A stretch of DNA of 64,000 nucleotides from Toxorhynchites rutilus septentrionalis (GCF_029784135.1 NC_073746.1:11276975-11340974), one strand, 5' to 3'. Shown: positions 32,265 to 42,483, counted from the stretch's first letter. A program made the numbers and translations. Notes: a model not told the origin generated them from the letters alone.

Positions 32265-32793
32265 CCGTTTTCTAGCCTGCAAAGAACAAACTCCTTTTGC
32301 AACATCATTCAGTGCGCAGATGACGAATCCTCCTAACGTCAACGGTATCCCCACATTATACCCATGTCTGAAGAAAATAGCCAAGGAATTGCCTTATATC
32401 CCAGAAATGGTGTTGAGGAACCCTTCTGCAAACACGATAGAGTGCTTCTATCGCGGCATGCTGAAAATGCCCAAAATCATGGAAGAACATCCAAATGTGC
32501 AATGGCATAGAGTTTGGCGAAATTTACGACATAAAACATTAACATCAGAAGAGAAGTCAACTTATTATTTACTAGTGAACAGAAAAATCCCAAACGCAGC
32601 AATGTTCTTCAGACAGGGTCGAACAGACAATGAAATGTGTAATCTTTGCCAGAATGAAGTTGAAGATCTTGAACATAAGTTTTCTACATGTATACGTGTG
32701 CAGCACCTGTGGAATCATCTTCTAGCGAAATTGGAGGCAATTTTGATGATGATGATGATGATGGTCCCACCTCATACCCCTACAATGGTTTGA
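32265..32793 (+). pseudogene. ORF2 C-terminal zinc-finger region of the L1-clade LINE
   Basis: Joining 31453 to 32261 through one TTAA reads KALLI-NRFLACKEQTPFATS in frame. The segment carries a zf-RVT-like domain: RKIPNAAMFFRQGRTDNEMC, then NLCQNEVEDLEHKFSTC and HLWNHL. It ends in a GAT-trinucleotide run near 32744-32766 that encodes methionines. That run is probably a junction with inserted sequence, not original coding. Confidence 0.75.
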
Positions 32794-32939
32794 GCAAGAC
32801 GATTTATCATTAAGATAATTTTTAAAGTTTAACAAAGCACATCTGGAACCAGTATGCAAAATAAAACGAACTGGTTCTGTTGCAGACATAAATTGAATCA
32901 TAAGAACATTAAACAAAAGACGGAAACCGAAAAGTAAAG

Positions 32940-33060
32940 ATATAATCCCAAGGCATGTCGAGCAAATTTCCAACCCGGGAAGATCCTTGACTGATCGGGA
33001 ATCGAACCCGATATCCTCAAGTTTCCACTAGATACTTACATTGAGATCTGCCGCGGTACA
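32940..33060 (-). mobile_element. tRNA-derived SINE relic
   Basis: The minus strand reads TCGGGTTCGATTCCCGATCA, a strong RNA polymerase III B box in tRNA T-arm form. It is followed by a body with TTGGAAATTTGCTCGACATG that resembles mosquito tRNA-related SINEs. An ATC-repeat tail could lie at 32744-32766. A second B-box-like GGTTCGAATCCGG occurs on the plus strand near 33130. No clear A box or target duplication was found. Confidence 0.45.
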
Positions 33061-33313
33061 GAAAAAAACTCGATATAACCATCTGCTAATACGATAGTTT
33101 ACAAGTATTCCGTCTGAGCTATCCCTGGTTCGAATCCGGTTTCCACTGAAGACCCTAGAACATTTCATTGTATAACGATTTTCGCCAGTGTTCAAAATCA
33201 AGTTATCTATGTCTACCGAAACGCGCGCGTGGCTCAAGCTTTTGTAGACTACTCATTTTTTTTTTTTCAAATCTAACTTACAACAACAATAATGTAACAA
33301 AAATCCATCATCA

Positions 33314-36151
33314 TCAATACGAACATGATAGCTTATGCAAACATAGAAACATTGAAACATTTTTACAAGTACATAACACAGATTTCACATGTGACAGACA
33401 CAATTCTTTGAACTCAGCTATTGTTGCCGCTCGTTTGATATTTCTGGGCATCGAATTGAAGAGTTTTAATCCTTTATACAATAGTGAATTTTGGGACCTG
33501 CTAAATAAAAAGTTAGGTGTTCTTGCATCAATCGCGTTTCTTGTATTATATCTATGCAAATCACTTCCTCGTTCAATTCGATCACACAAGTATCGAGGCA
33601 GCATATCATTCAAAATTTTAAAGATGAACACCATTGTCAAGTAATAAATCCTTTGCTTCACAGATAACCACTGTAGCGCGTCCAACATTATGACAGAGGA
33701 AGTGTACCTATGACATCTTAAAATTAATCGCATGATTTTATTTTGTAACCGCTGCAATCGCAATAGTTGTGTATTATTTGCAAGAAACAGGATGGATGAG
33801 CAGAAATCTATGTGTGGTGAGACGAGTGATTTATATAGTTTGACTTTACTAATTGCGTTTAACTCATTCTTCAAACGACAAATGACGCCGTACTTTTTAG
33901 CAACCTTTTTGATGACATTATCAATGTGAGACTTAAAAGTTAGTCTGTCATCAATAACTACTCCCAGATATTTTATTTCTTTAACCCGTTCAATAGTCTC
34001 ACCATCGATTTCAAAATTACCGTTATATCTGGAGTTTGCTGAAGAAATGAGCATGTATTTTGTTTTATTAACATTCAACTTTAATTGTTTGAATTTCAAC
34101 CACCGAGCGAGAGAATGAAGATCTTCGTTCAAGTGCTCCGCGATTACATTCAACTCCTTAGCTGCGATGAACAGAACAGTGTCATCCGCGAACAAGTTTA
34201 TATCACAAAAACGTAAAACCCTCCGCATATCATTAATATATAAAATGAATAAAATGGGCCCTAACACACTTCCCTGTGGTACACCAAGTGTGTTATCGAT
34301 GGGAGTAGAAATAAAATCGTTGAAACGAGTCTTTTGAGTTCTATCACACAAGTAGCTTTCAAACCATTTGTATGATGTCCCTACAATTCCAAAGCGCTTC
34401 AATGTTTGCAACAATAAGGCCCTAGAAATTGTTTCAAAAGCGCGTTTCAAATCCAAGAACACCGCAAAAATAGTTTCTTTAGCCTCGATATTCTCTTTCC
34501 ATTTTGCCAACACCAGATTTAGTGCGGTCTCACAAGAGTGTCCCTCTCGATATCCCGACTGTTCCGGTATCAGCAAACTGTTATTGTCAATAAATTTCAT
34601 CAGCTGGCCTTTCACAACAAGTTCTAAAATTTTTTCTAATGTGTGCAACATGTTAATGGGGCGGAACTCTTCGGCTTTATCCGTCCCATTAACTTTGGGG
34701 ATGGGAACCACAAGAGATTCCTTCCAAACTTCAGGCACGTGCCCAGTTTGCAATGATTCATTTATCAGGCCTAGCAATTCGTGTCCAATAACATGAAAGC
34801 AATCTTGTATCACTTTTGCGTTGACATTGTCGATACCAGCCGATTTATGCAAAGAAAAACAAATATCTCTCAACTCTGCAAATGTGATGGGTAGAAAACA
34901 TTCTAATCTGCAATTACTGCTTATCGGCTGTATTATTTCGTATGGCTCACTGACCAATTCAATACTTTGATTGATCAATTGAACACTATTCACGAAATAA
35001 CTGTTGAATTTTTCCGCAATGATTTGTTCCGAATGTTCCTCTGAACCTTCAAAAGTTATGGACCGCGATAAACTATTTTTAGTGTTAAGTAAACTTCTTA
35101 GTATTTTCCATAACTCCTTGCTGTTATTCTGATGTTGATCGATTTTCCTCTGTATATATTCACATCTTGTCTTTTTCAAGGCTTGTGAATATATATTCCG
35201 CGCGCAGGTGTACCTTTTCCAATCGTTTTCTATATTACTTCTACAAAATTTTGAGTACATTTTATCTCGTTTACGTTTGAGTCGCAAGAGTGATAAAGTG
35301 TACCAGCTGTTCGAATTTTTCAAATTGATTTGTTTCTCAAAAACTAGGCTATTGGTACACACTTTCAAGCTATTAGTGAGAACAGCTGCTTTCAAATCCA
35401 GATTGTCCGTTATTGCAGTAAAATCCAGGTTTCTAGCAACAAGATAAGACAGTGCTTCCTTTGAATACTTGTTCCAGCACTTGATTTTAACTCTATTTTC
35501 TTCACGTTCACTCTGTTCGTTCTCAATATAAATAAAAATTGTCTCATGATCCGTTATTTTCAATTTGGCCTCTATCAAAGAATGAACTGTATTAAAATTA
35601 GAGAAAACGTGGTCTATCAAAGATCTACTGTTTTTCGAAATTCTTGTAACTTCTGTTACAGTCTGTTTCAAGTTGTAAAAATCAGATAGTTGCTTCAATT
35701 GCTTCGAATTCTGCACGTTGAGCCAGTCAATATTGAAGTCACCAGCAATTACATTCAATTTACTGGAGTCAATGAAACTCTCCCACCAGTTTTCTAAAAT
35801 TTCTAAAAATCGCTGATCACTAGAACTGGGGGAATGATACAAAATTCCAAAATTTCCCATCTGCATACCTCTTTCAACTGAAATTGCCAAGAACCAATTA
35901 TTTTCAACAGATTCGTTTAACCGAATGTTGAATTTAATCGATTCTTTTGCGTAAATAGCAACTCCTCCAGTGTGTCTGGAATGTGAAAGGCAAAAAGCAA
36001 CTTTGTAACCCGGGATGCCATATTGATCAAATGAATTCTCATCAACAATATGAGTTTCAGAAAGAAAGACTAATCGTGGACGGAAATTTTCTACAAGTTG
36101 GCGCATTGCCACATAATTTGTAGAAAGCCCAGCTATATTGAAGTACAACAT
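33314..36151 (-). CDS. ORF2 (endonuclease, reverse transcriptase) of the CR1/L2-like LINE
   Basis: 945 residues from ATG at 36151. The endonuclease has FLSETHI (Glu32), VIAGDFNIDW (Asp138/Asn140) and an Asp-His pair near His202. The reverse transcriptase has FLDLKRAFETIS (Asp567), GVPQGSVLGPILF and NLFADDTVLF (Asp656/Asp657), the FADD form usual in CR1/L2/Jockey-group enzymes. There is no RNase H. The C-terminal region contains LQNKIMRLILRCHR and LFNSMPRNIKRA, common to this group. No stop or shift was found, so the enzyme may be active. The ATG starts 36 bases after the ORF1 stop. Confidence 0.92.
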   Translation of the reverse strand: MLYFNIAGLSTNYVAMRQLVENFRPRLVFLSETHIVDENSFDQYGIPGYKVAFCLSHSRHTGGVAIYAKESIKFNIRLNESVENNWFLAISVERGMQMGNFGILYHSPSSSDQRFLEILENWWESFIDSSKLNVIAGDFNIDWLNVQNSKQLKQLSDFYNLKQTVTEVTRISKNSRSLIDHVFSNFNTVHSLIEAKLKITDHETIFIYIENEQSEREENRVKIKCWNKYSKEALSYLVARNLDFTAITDNLDLKAAVLTNSLKVCTNSLVFEKQINLKNSNSWYTLSLLRLKRKRDKMYSKFCRSNIENDWKRYTCARNIYSQALKKTRCEYIQRKIDQHQNNSKELWKILRSLLNTKNSLSRSITFEGSEEHSEQIIAEKFNSYFVNSVQLINQSIELVSEPYEIIQPISSNCRLECFLPITFAELRDICFSLHKSAGIDNVNAKVIQDCFHVIGHELLGLINESLQTGHVPEVWKESLVVPIPKVNGTDKAEEFRPINMLHTLEKILELVVKGQLMKFIDNNSLLIPEQSGYREGHSCETALNLVLAKWKENIEAKETIFAVFLDLKRAFETISRALLLQTLKRFGIVGTSYKWFESYLCDRTQKTRFNDFISTPIDNTLGVPQGSVLGPILFILYINDMRRVLRFCDINLFADDTVLFIAAKELNVIAEHLNEDLHSLARWLKFKQLKLNVNKTKYMLISSANSRYNGNFEIDGETIERVKEIKYLGVVIDDRLTFKSHIDNVIKKVAKKYGVICRLKNELNAISKVKLYKSLVSPHIDFCSSILFLANNTQLLRLQRLQNKIMRLILRCHRYTSSVIMLDALQWLSVKQRIYYLTMVFIFKILNDMLPRYLCDRIERGSDLHRYNTRNAIDARTPNFLFSRSQNSLLYKGLKLFNSMPRNIKRAATIAEFKELCLSHVKSVLCTCKNVSMFLCLHKLSCSY

Positions 36152-36187
36152 TTCAAACTTCCTATCACATCTTCTTTCCTTGGGTTG

Positions 36188-37320
36188 CTATTTACTAGAA
36201 AAAATGTTGCTTTTTTTCTTTTCTAACAGCCTCCGATACACTGGACACTGTGTACTATAAGCTGGGTGGTTTATGTCCAATTTAAATTTTTGCTCTTGAT
36301 TCACTTTTAAACAATTTACGCACTTAAACTCAGTTGACGAGCATCCAGATGTTATATGTTGTTCATTACATCTTGAGCATTTATCTTCATTACTACAAAC
36401 TTTGCTCTTGTGCCCGAATTCTCCACATTTGAAACAACGTAGAACAATAAAGGCCTCAGCAACTGAACACTTATCCCATCCGATGCTTACTTTACGAGTA
36501 CTCATCAGACATCCATAAGTGTCATGATCTACTTCAATAATCGTATTATATTTGCTGTACTTTAAACGTGGATTTTCATATTCTGCAACAACTTTAACAT
36601 CTCCAATCTTGATGTCATCATTTTGACTTTTTAAAAGATCTACGAAAACGTCTGAGGAATATCGATCACTCATTCCTAATATCTTCAATCTTGGTTTTAA
36701 TGGTTTGGGAACAACAGCGCTAAACTTTTCTCCCAGATTACTTTCTATGTTATTTTTCAAGTTTTCAATGTTATCCCCTGCCGCACACTCAACAATAATC
36801 GAGCCGTCTTTCCCGTTCCTAAAATTGCTAATTTTATGGATTCTTGGATTTAATTTTTCTTTTAAAAATTTTCTGGTTTCGTCATTATTTTGCGACTCGA
36901 CAGGTTTAATCACGATAACAGGGCAAACCTTACGTTTTTTACGGATTTTGAACTCTTTAATACACTTGCATACGAGCGTGCATTGTTTTCAACCTTTTCG
37001 TCATTACCATTGTCATTAATTTCTATTTGTATCGGTTCCTCGCGCTTATTCATTATAATTTGTTTTTTCCTACTAGGGCAGTCCGGTTCCGAACCAGTTG
37101 TTCTATTACTCAGAGTACGTTTCCTGTTCATCCCAGCTAATTTTTTATCATCGTTACTATTTTCAACAAATGAACTTTTCAATTCTTTCAAATGTTGAGA
37201 AATACTGATATCAATACTTCCCATCTTTTGAACTAGCCGTTCATCGAAAGATCTGATCAGTTTCTCCATCTCTCTTTCCATTGCAATCTTTATTTGATCA
37301 TCGATGTTTTCGAAGATCAA
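36188..37320 (-). pseudogene. ORF1 of the CR1/L2-like LINE, frameshifted
   Basis: Two overlapping minus-strand frames. 37320-36910 encodes an acidic, coiled-coil-prone N-terminal part (IDDQIKIAMEREMEKL) and opens without an ATG. 36913-36188 encodes the rest, with zinc knuckles CFKCGEFGHKSKVC, CSRCNEQHITSGC and CVNC. The frame changes by one base near 36915-36950. The first frame also stays open upstream to about 37335, suggesting 5' truncation. ORF1 proteins of this type bind RNA. Confidence 0.78.
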
Positions 37321-37335
37321 ATTTTCAAATGTTCC

Positions 37336-37519
37336 TAATTCCTGAATTAAAAAGTGTAAATAGAGATTTAAAAAATAAGGCTCTGAAAATGTTTATTGTA
37401 TACGTAAACTTTGTTCTAGATGTCAATAATGTTCTCACAGTAGAAGCACTTGATTTTAATCTAAGTTGTTATTGTTTTTAATTAAGCGAGTTCCAAATAA
37501 ACGTTTTTATAAAAAAAAA
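37336..37519 (+). pseudogene. Probable 3' end of the L1-clade LINE (ORF2 C-terminus and A-tail)
   Basis: The plus strand encodes ELKSVNRDLKNKALKMF, VNFVLDVNNVLTVEALDFNL and a stop at 37481. The VNR..ALDF pattern resembles the last residues of L1-type ORF2 in insects. It is followed by AATAAA near 37497 and an A-run at 37510-37519. Its place directly beyond the inserted reverse LINE fits the missing end of the L1 copy. Confidence 0.5.
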
Positions 37520-38758
37520 ATTCATGTCTGCATAATACATGTTAAAAATAAATTCATATCAGCGCAAAACAACACACAAAAAAAAGAGAACTGCACTCAC
37601 TATATTTGATTGGATTTGAGTTTCTATAAATCCATTCCATTCCATTTCCAATCAAATTGAAACCACCTCGCACTTCCAACGCCCTTCACATCTGATCCCG
37701 ATAATATTGAGTTGAGTGGGAAAAAAATCGACGAAAACAGAGTTTGCCCTCGACCCCATACGATTAACTTCAATGGCGGGAGGTGCAAAAGTCAAATCGT
37801 GCAACAATAAACCCAACGGGGTGCACCTCCACCACCTGGACGCGTTTTGCCAGATTATTTTCTGATGGGTGCGCAGCGATTCCGGGAGAAGGGGGAGTAA
37901 TGTAACCATTGCTGAACACGATACGGAAGGAAGATAACTATCCACCACAAAAAAAAAATGATTTCAATGCATTCCAATTTCACACAACACTCGTTTTTTA
38001 GTTGAGGAAATCAAAAGCTGATCGAATTATTTGCATTGAATAGGCTAGTGTGAAGCATAATTCAAAATATTCCTGGACAAACGTCCAGAATTTGTCAATA
38101 GGATATAAGTCGTGCACCTCTTTGGCAACTCAACCTTTTTTTTTTTTTTGAGGTTCGTTTTGCCAACCAGATAATCTATCCATCAGGATCAAGACTATCT
38201 CCAGCTCCGGTCCCTACAATTTTTTAAAGCAAAAACTTCGACTTCTTGATCACTTTCGCGAGTTTTACTACGAGATACCAAACAAGTTTCGAAAGAGTGG
38301 AGTTTTAAAGCTGCGTGAAAGACGGCGACAGATTGTGGATCAGAATGTATGTCTACCTACTAATTTCTTCTTAATCCTTTATCAACTTTCTGGACTACCC
38401 AATATAAAATCGATAATTTGAACGAAAAAAAAGGCTTAAATTACAAAAATTATTGGTGCATCATTCAGAGTACTGTCCGTCGCTTTTCAATACATTTTCT
38501 TTTCTATTTTCTTGCAATTAATGGATCCTTAGTAAGAAAGTGTTCGACTTTTGAGTCAAGCAATACATCAAACGCTTCGTTGAATCTGTTTTGAAGTGGA
38601 TCTCAGCGCTCTGTCAATTTTTTTTTTTTTGGAAAACTTGACTCATGAGAAGCAAGATCTGTCCAGCGGTTGTATTTATTCGCATTTTTTCATAAGCATT
38701 CCACTAGCAAGCCAACCAACGAGTTCTTGGCTAAAAGGCAGGTGAAAAAATTATAGAA
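37520..38758. other. Intergenic sequence with a possible mariner C-terminal relic
   Basis: The only recognisable item is near 38260-38402: FYYEIPNKFRKSGVLKLRER followed downstream by a mariner-type outward terminus (reverse complement TTGGGTAGTCCAGAAAG) next to a TA. An ORF at 37652-37948 on the minus strand has no recognised domain. Several poly-T runs are present. Confidence 0.35.
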
Positions 38759-38779
38759 GGTTGTGTCCAAGACACGACC
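38759..38779 (+). repeat. Dispersed hairpin motif, copy 2
   Basis: GGTTGTGTC-CAA-GACACGACC followed by GCATTGTTGACGTAG. Same structure and context as 18411-18431. Confidence 0.6.
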
Positions 38780-38986
38780 GCATTGTTGACGTAGAGCTAC
38801 GCTGTAGTGTAATTGAAGTCGCTTGTTTATAACTGCGAATGTTATTTTATAACTCTGCGAAATTTTAGAAATAACTATTCTACCAGTTTGGTCGCGCTGA
38901 TTTTTTTTTATTGTAGAATAATTTGACAATAATTGTTTGATGATTCATTCCTGTGCTCGCAGCACAATATATGCTCCAGATAAGCG

Positions 38987-39242
38987 CAGCTGTCATCCTT
39001 AGTTTTGCTACTGGCAAGTGAAACCAAATCACATTCAAAATTCCAGAACAACATTTACATTCTTGGTGACTAAATAAGCGAAATAAAATCTATCTGCATG
39101 CGAACCCAAATAAATTGATAACTTATTGTAACTTGTTGAATAACTTGGTATTCCCCAAATAATTTTTTGGTGCACAACCTTAACATCTGCTTCACCATAG
39201 CGTCAGTTTAATGCACTGATGCAATGTCAAAGGCACCAACGA
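38987..39242 (+). repeat. Dispersed repeat shared with 52836-53030, copy 1
   Basis: Shared words in the same order include AGCTGTCATCCTT, GAAACCAAATCAC, AAAATTCCAGAACA, TTCTTGGTGA, GCGYCAGTTTRATGCA and CAACGA. The copies are clearly diverged. The shared part stops at 39242, which may mark the left edge of the Harbinger element. Confidence 0.55.
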
Positions 39243-39332
39243 AGCCTTTCACTGCGGATTGCTAAAAAAGTGTAAGTAAAGTTTTACATCGGTTGCTTTT
39301 AATTGATTTTTTAATCAAATTTCTATTCACAG

Positions 39333-39956
39333 GGATAAAACCAAAAACATAACAACAACAAAGAAACAGTTTGAGCGGCTGGTGCAGCTTTTGGAGAAGA
39401 ACCCCGACATCGCAAAAGGATTTATACGTGGTAACTCCGGACCATTTTGGAACGATTGTGCTGCTGAATTAAACAGTTTGGGACCACCCATCCGTGACGG
39501 GTCTGGATGGAAAAAGGTATTTACTGAAACTATTCCGAAATAATACATATGTATTTCACTTTTAATGTCCGGCAGGTGTGGGCGGATTATAAATCAGCGT
39601 TGAAGCGCAAACTCTCTCACAACAAAAGAGAGCAAAGGGCAACTGGAGGAGGACCCAACAGAACGATACATTTGTCTGAGCTAGAGGAGCAAGCGGTTCA
39701 GCTAACTGGACTGTTGGAAACCGTAGAAGGAATACCAGGTTGTTCTTCACAAGGAACACCTAAGGGAAAAAACAACGAGGTTAATGCAGATGTAAGTTGC
39801 GATTCAATTGACGAGTCCGACGATGCGAATGATACGGCTATTCCTCAATGCTCCCAACCAAAGAGACCTAGGCTATCTGCCCTCAATTTAGTTCAAATAC
39901 AAATTGAACAAATGCAAATAGAACATTTTTCCGAACATTCAAATATTGCATTATAA
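39333..39956 (+). CDS. Harbinger Myb/SANT-like DNA-binding protein (partial gene model)
   Basis: Exon 39333-39516 encodes KQFERLVQLLEKNPDIAKGF to GSGWKK. A 59-bp intron (39517-39575, GTATTT to GGCAG) leads to an exon at 39576-39956 starting VWADYKSALKRKLSHNKREQ and containing ATGGGPN. Trp-rich spacing plus W..VW.DYK...K and TGGGP match Myb_DNA-bind_5-type proteins that partner Harbinger transposases and import them or bind the ends. The tail has a basic patch (KRPRLSALNL) and an amphipathic Gln/Ile-rich C-terminus. A possible first exon 39219-39271 would supply an ATG, but it falls in a sequence also found near 53 kb, so the start is uncertain. No lesion was seen in the two exons. Confidence 0.78.
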
Positions 39957-40094
39957 AAATAAACACAAGATTTAGACATTAGATCACCAAATCGTATTAT
40001 TTTATTTATCGCATACAAAAAGTAAAAATAGATGATAGTTGCTAGTATTGGAGAGAATAAAAATTTATTGATATGACTCATCAAAATATGCCCC

Positions 40095-40713
40095 CTACAG
40101 AGAGCATCCGTATTCCAAACATATATTATGAAGTGCACAGCACACATTCACAATTTGAGCACATTTTGTAGGAGTATAATGTAGTTGTCGCGCTCCAAGT
40201 AAACATCTAAAACGATTTTTAAGAACACCGATTGTTCGTTCGACTATGCCTCGACCTAAAGCATGCCTCTGGTTGAAATCGCTTTCCAAACTGCCTTCTT
40301 CCGGAGCTCTGAATGGCGTTACCAGCCATGATTCCGATGGGTAGCCGGCATCACCTGTGGGAAACAATTTTATCATGCACATCTAGGAAATTTAAACAAT
40401 TTTGTTTACCCAGTATTTTAGTTTGTGTTCCGTCGTTTCGATGCATCTGCTCGAAATACGTTCGTACAGGGCTTATTCGCCATATATGGGCATCGTGATT
40501 AGATCCGTGAAAGCTAGGATCAACGAAATGGATCCTCTGCTGATCGTCACAAACCTATAATGCCAAAAAAAAATTAAATACAATTTTTTAATTTAATGCA
40601 TGCTGTACTTACAATGAGAACGTTCAGACTGTAGAACCCCTTTCGATTATAAAATAAATTTCGATTCTGATTAGGGGGGTTTTTTTTATATGTGTTCCAT
40701 CAACACACATGAT
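40095..40713 (-). pseudogene. Harbinger transposase, C-terminal half
   Basis: Minus-strand exons: 40713-40613 (IMCVDGTHI, first catalytic Asp, ending LNVLI), 40554-40410 (VCDDQQRIHFVDPSFHGSNH, second Asp region) and 40354-40095 (DAGYPSESWLVTPF, LNQRHALGRGIVERTIGVLK-type motif with the third acidic residue, ending EYGCSL). Two short introns have normal splice signals. A one-base loss in an A8/C6 run near 40675 shifts the frame between CVDGTHIKK and NQNRNLFYNRKG. It continues the reading of the part right of ITmD37E. Confidence 0.85.
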
Positions 40714-40877
40714 TAAAGTCTGCTTCATTTAATATTGGAACAAATTCTTTTGCTCATTGTGGCGCTCCTAGTGGACGGATTTGGAAACTTTTTTCACCCA
40801 CGTGTCGGGAAATTCATTACCTTTCACCATGTATTTATGTCATAACACCAAACGATAGCATTTTGTAAACAACCGCC

Positions 40878-41888
40878 ATGGAAGCCGAACGGAGAGATAA
40901 AATTGTGCACAGTTTTCTTGAAAATCCATTGTTGTCGGCATCTAAGCTAGCTAAACAGCTTAAAATGCCCAGAAATACCGTATGGCGTGTTATCAAGCAG
41001 AACAAGGAAACATTGACGAGGGCTCGGAAGCCGCATTCGAAGCGTCGGAGTGGAACTGTCGACCGGAAACTGCGTGGGAAAGTCATCAAGGCCGTCAAGA
41101 GGAATCCCAATCTTTCAGACCGCGATATGGCCAATAAGTTCCAGACCGCTCACAGTACGGTGCGACGAATTCGTCTCCGGGAAGGAATAAGGTCATTCCG
41201 AGCCAGCAAACAGCCAAATCGGACGCTGAAGCAGAACAATGTGGCCAGAATCCGTGCTCGAAAGCTGTACGACCAAGTGCTGACCAAGTTCGACGGATGT
41301 ATTCTGATGGACGATGAGACCTACGTGAAGGCGGACTTTGGGCAAATCCCAGGTCAAAAATTTTATTTGGCGGCGGCTCAGGGGGATGTACCTGCAAAAT
41401 TTAAGTTCGTGTTTGCGGATAAATTCGCCCGCAAGTACATGATTTGGCAGGGGATATGCAGTTGTGGACAGAAAACCAAAGTCTTTCTCACTGACAAGAC
41501 AATGACATCAGAAGTCTACAAAAAAGAGTGCCTACAGAAACGGATTCTGCCGTTTATTCGTGCAAACGACCGTCCAGTAATGTTTTGGCCGGACCTCGCA
41601 AGCTGCCATTACAGCAAAACGGTTATGGAATGGTACGCAACGAACGGGGTCAGCGTAATACCGAAGGACCTCAACCCCCCAAACTGCCCCCAGTTCCGGC
41701 CGATAGAGAAATACTGGGCAATCACGAAGCGGATGCTTAAGGCAAAGGGAAAACTTGTTAGGAACATGACTCAAATGAAGAACTGGTGGAATCAAATCGC
41801 CAAAACGGTGGACGAAAAGGGTGTGCGCCGCCTAATGTGCCGTATTACGGGAAAAGTACGAGAATTTATTCGAAACAGCAATGAATGA
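40878..41888 (+). CDS. ITmD37E transposase
   Basis: 336 residues from ATG 40878. The N-terminal helix-turn-helix region contains LSASKLAKQLKMPRNTVWRV, then a second one near DRDMANKFQTAHSTVRR. The triad is Asp in ILMDDETYV, Asp in FWPDLASCHYS and Glu in PIEKYWA. Exactly 37 residues lie between the last two, the DD37E signature that defines the group. No stop or shift occurs. The stop TGA at 41886-41888 is partly made by the inserted LINE: the original reading, recovered at 48135, continues NSNE-YFF and stops. The present ORF lacks only those last residues, but its 3' UTR and right terminus are now 6.2 kb away. Confidence 0.95.
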   Translation: MEAERRDKIVHSFLENPLLSASKLAKQLKMPRNTVWRVIKQNKETLTRARKPHSKRRSGTVDRKLRGKVIKAVKRNPNLSDRDMANKFQTAHSTVRRIRLREGIRSFRASKQPNRTLKQNNVARIRARKLYDQVLTKFDGCILMDDETYVKADFGQIPGQKFYLAAAQGDVPAKFKFVFADKFARKYMIWQGICSCGQKTKVFLTDKTMTSEVYKKECLQKRILPFIRANDRPVMFWPDLASCHYSKTVMEWYATNGVSVIPKDLNPPNCPQFRPIEKYWAITKRMLKAKGKLVRNMTQMKNWWNQIAKTVDEKGVRRLMCRITGKVREFIRNSNE

Positions 41889-42483
41889 TTCAAGTCTGGA
41901 CAGCGCAAGCAATCAGTCGTTTACTTTCGCGTTCCCGTAATCGTGATCGAGTGCCGTAAGCTGTTATTAACCTTACTCGCCCTGGTGTTTTTATTATCAC
42001 GCGTTTACCGTGGTCTTGTGGACATTGTGTTCAACCTCGCAATCAGCGAGTGGAGAAGCCGCAACAAGGCCTGCCAAAGTGGCTGACTTTCATTTCTCGC
42101 CAATTCATCGCCATCGCAAATTGGAGTCGGACACGGTGGTCAGTCGCACGCACACAATATCAGTGTGGAAGAACGCGCTTAGTGGTGTGATACACCATTT
42201 CATTTGTGCCGAGCGCCCAACACGCGATCAGCCGATCGCTAAGTTCAATTGTGCTAGTGCATCTCGTGTGAATCGCTGTGAGTGAGAACGTGAGAACGAG
42301 CACCGGACTGAAAAGTGCACAATCGCAGCGGCGTCTGCAATCATCCGATCGAGCAGCAGCCGTTACCGCAATCATCGCACTGGTGTGCGTTAGCAAGTAG
42401 TTTTATTATTTTTTGTTTTTCTTTGTTTTTTTTTTATTAGGTTATAGGAATCATTCAAACTATTGCAATTATCAGCCACATAA
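41887..42483 (+). promoter_or_regulatory. 5' UTR / presumed internal promoter of I-clade copy 2
   Basis: The 597 bp lie between the target duplication and the ORF1 ATG. I-clade LINEs carry an internal RNA polymerase II promoter at the start of the transcript; here the element would start near GATTCAAGTCTGGACAGC. No TATA box was seen, as expected for this type. Confidence 0.55.

Larger units (their letters stand above)
33256..37335 (-). mobile_element. CR1/L2-like LINE, minus strand
   Basis: The 3' end is an A-tail (plus-strand T-run 33256-33267). ORF2 is intact, ORF1 has one frameshift and seems to lack its first codons, so the copy is slightly 5'-truncated. It sits inside the 3' part of the L1-clade LINE. 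The 5' boundary near 37320-37350 and the target duplication could not be fixed. Confidence 0.82.
22850..37519 (+). mobile_element. L1-clade LINE, split by three later insertions
   Basis: Plus-strand pieces in order: 5' UTR and ORF1 start (about 22850-23451), rest of ORF1 and most of ORF2 (28190-31453), ORF2 C-terminal part (32265 to about 32800), and a probable C-terminal end with AATAAA and A-tail (about 37336-37519). Together they give about 5 kb, the expected LINE length. Inserts are a gypsy LTR element (AAGGT duplication), a TTAA-flanked element, and a reverse CR1/L2-like LINE. Removing the first two restores the reading frame exactly. The L1 assignment rests on the RT motifs YRPISLLNFDYKILARIL and QGDPLS. 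Confidence 0.82.

Noticed and set aside
32744..32766. Poly-methionine C-terminus of the L1 ORF2
   Set aside because: It is a GAT microsatellite, better explained as a tail or junction of an inserted SINE than as coding sequence.
33127..33160. tRNA gene
   Set aside because: Only a T-arm-like GGTTCGAATCC is present; no acceptor stem, D-arm or anticodon arm pairs with it.
37652..37948. 98-residue minus-strand ORF
   Set aside because: No domain or neighbour supports it; Cys/Trp/Pro content is irregular and no relatives were recognised.
39219..39271. First exon of the Harbinger DNA-binding gene
   Set aside because: Phase and splice signals fit, but most of it lies in a repeat also present near 53 kb, so it may not belong to Harbinger. 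Mentioned only as a possibility.
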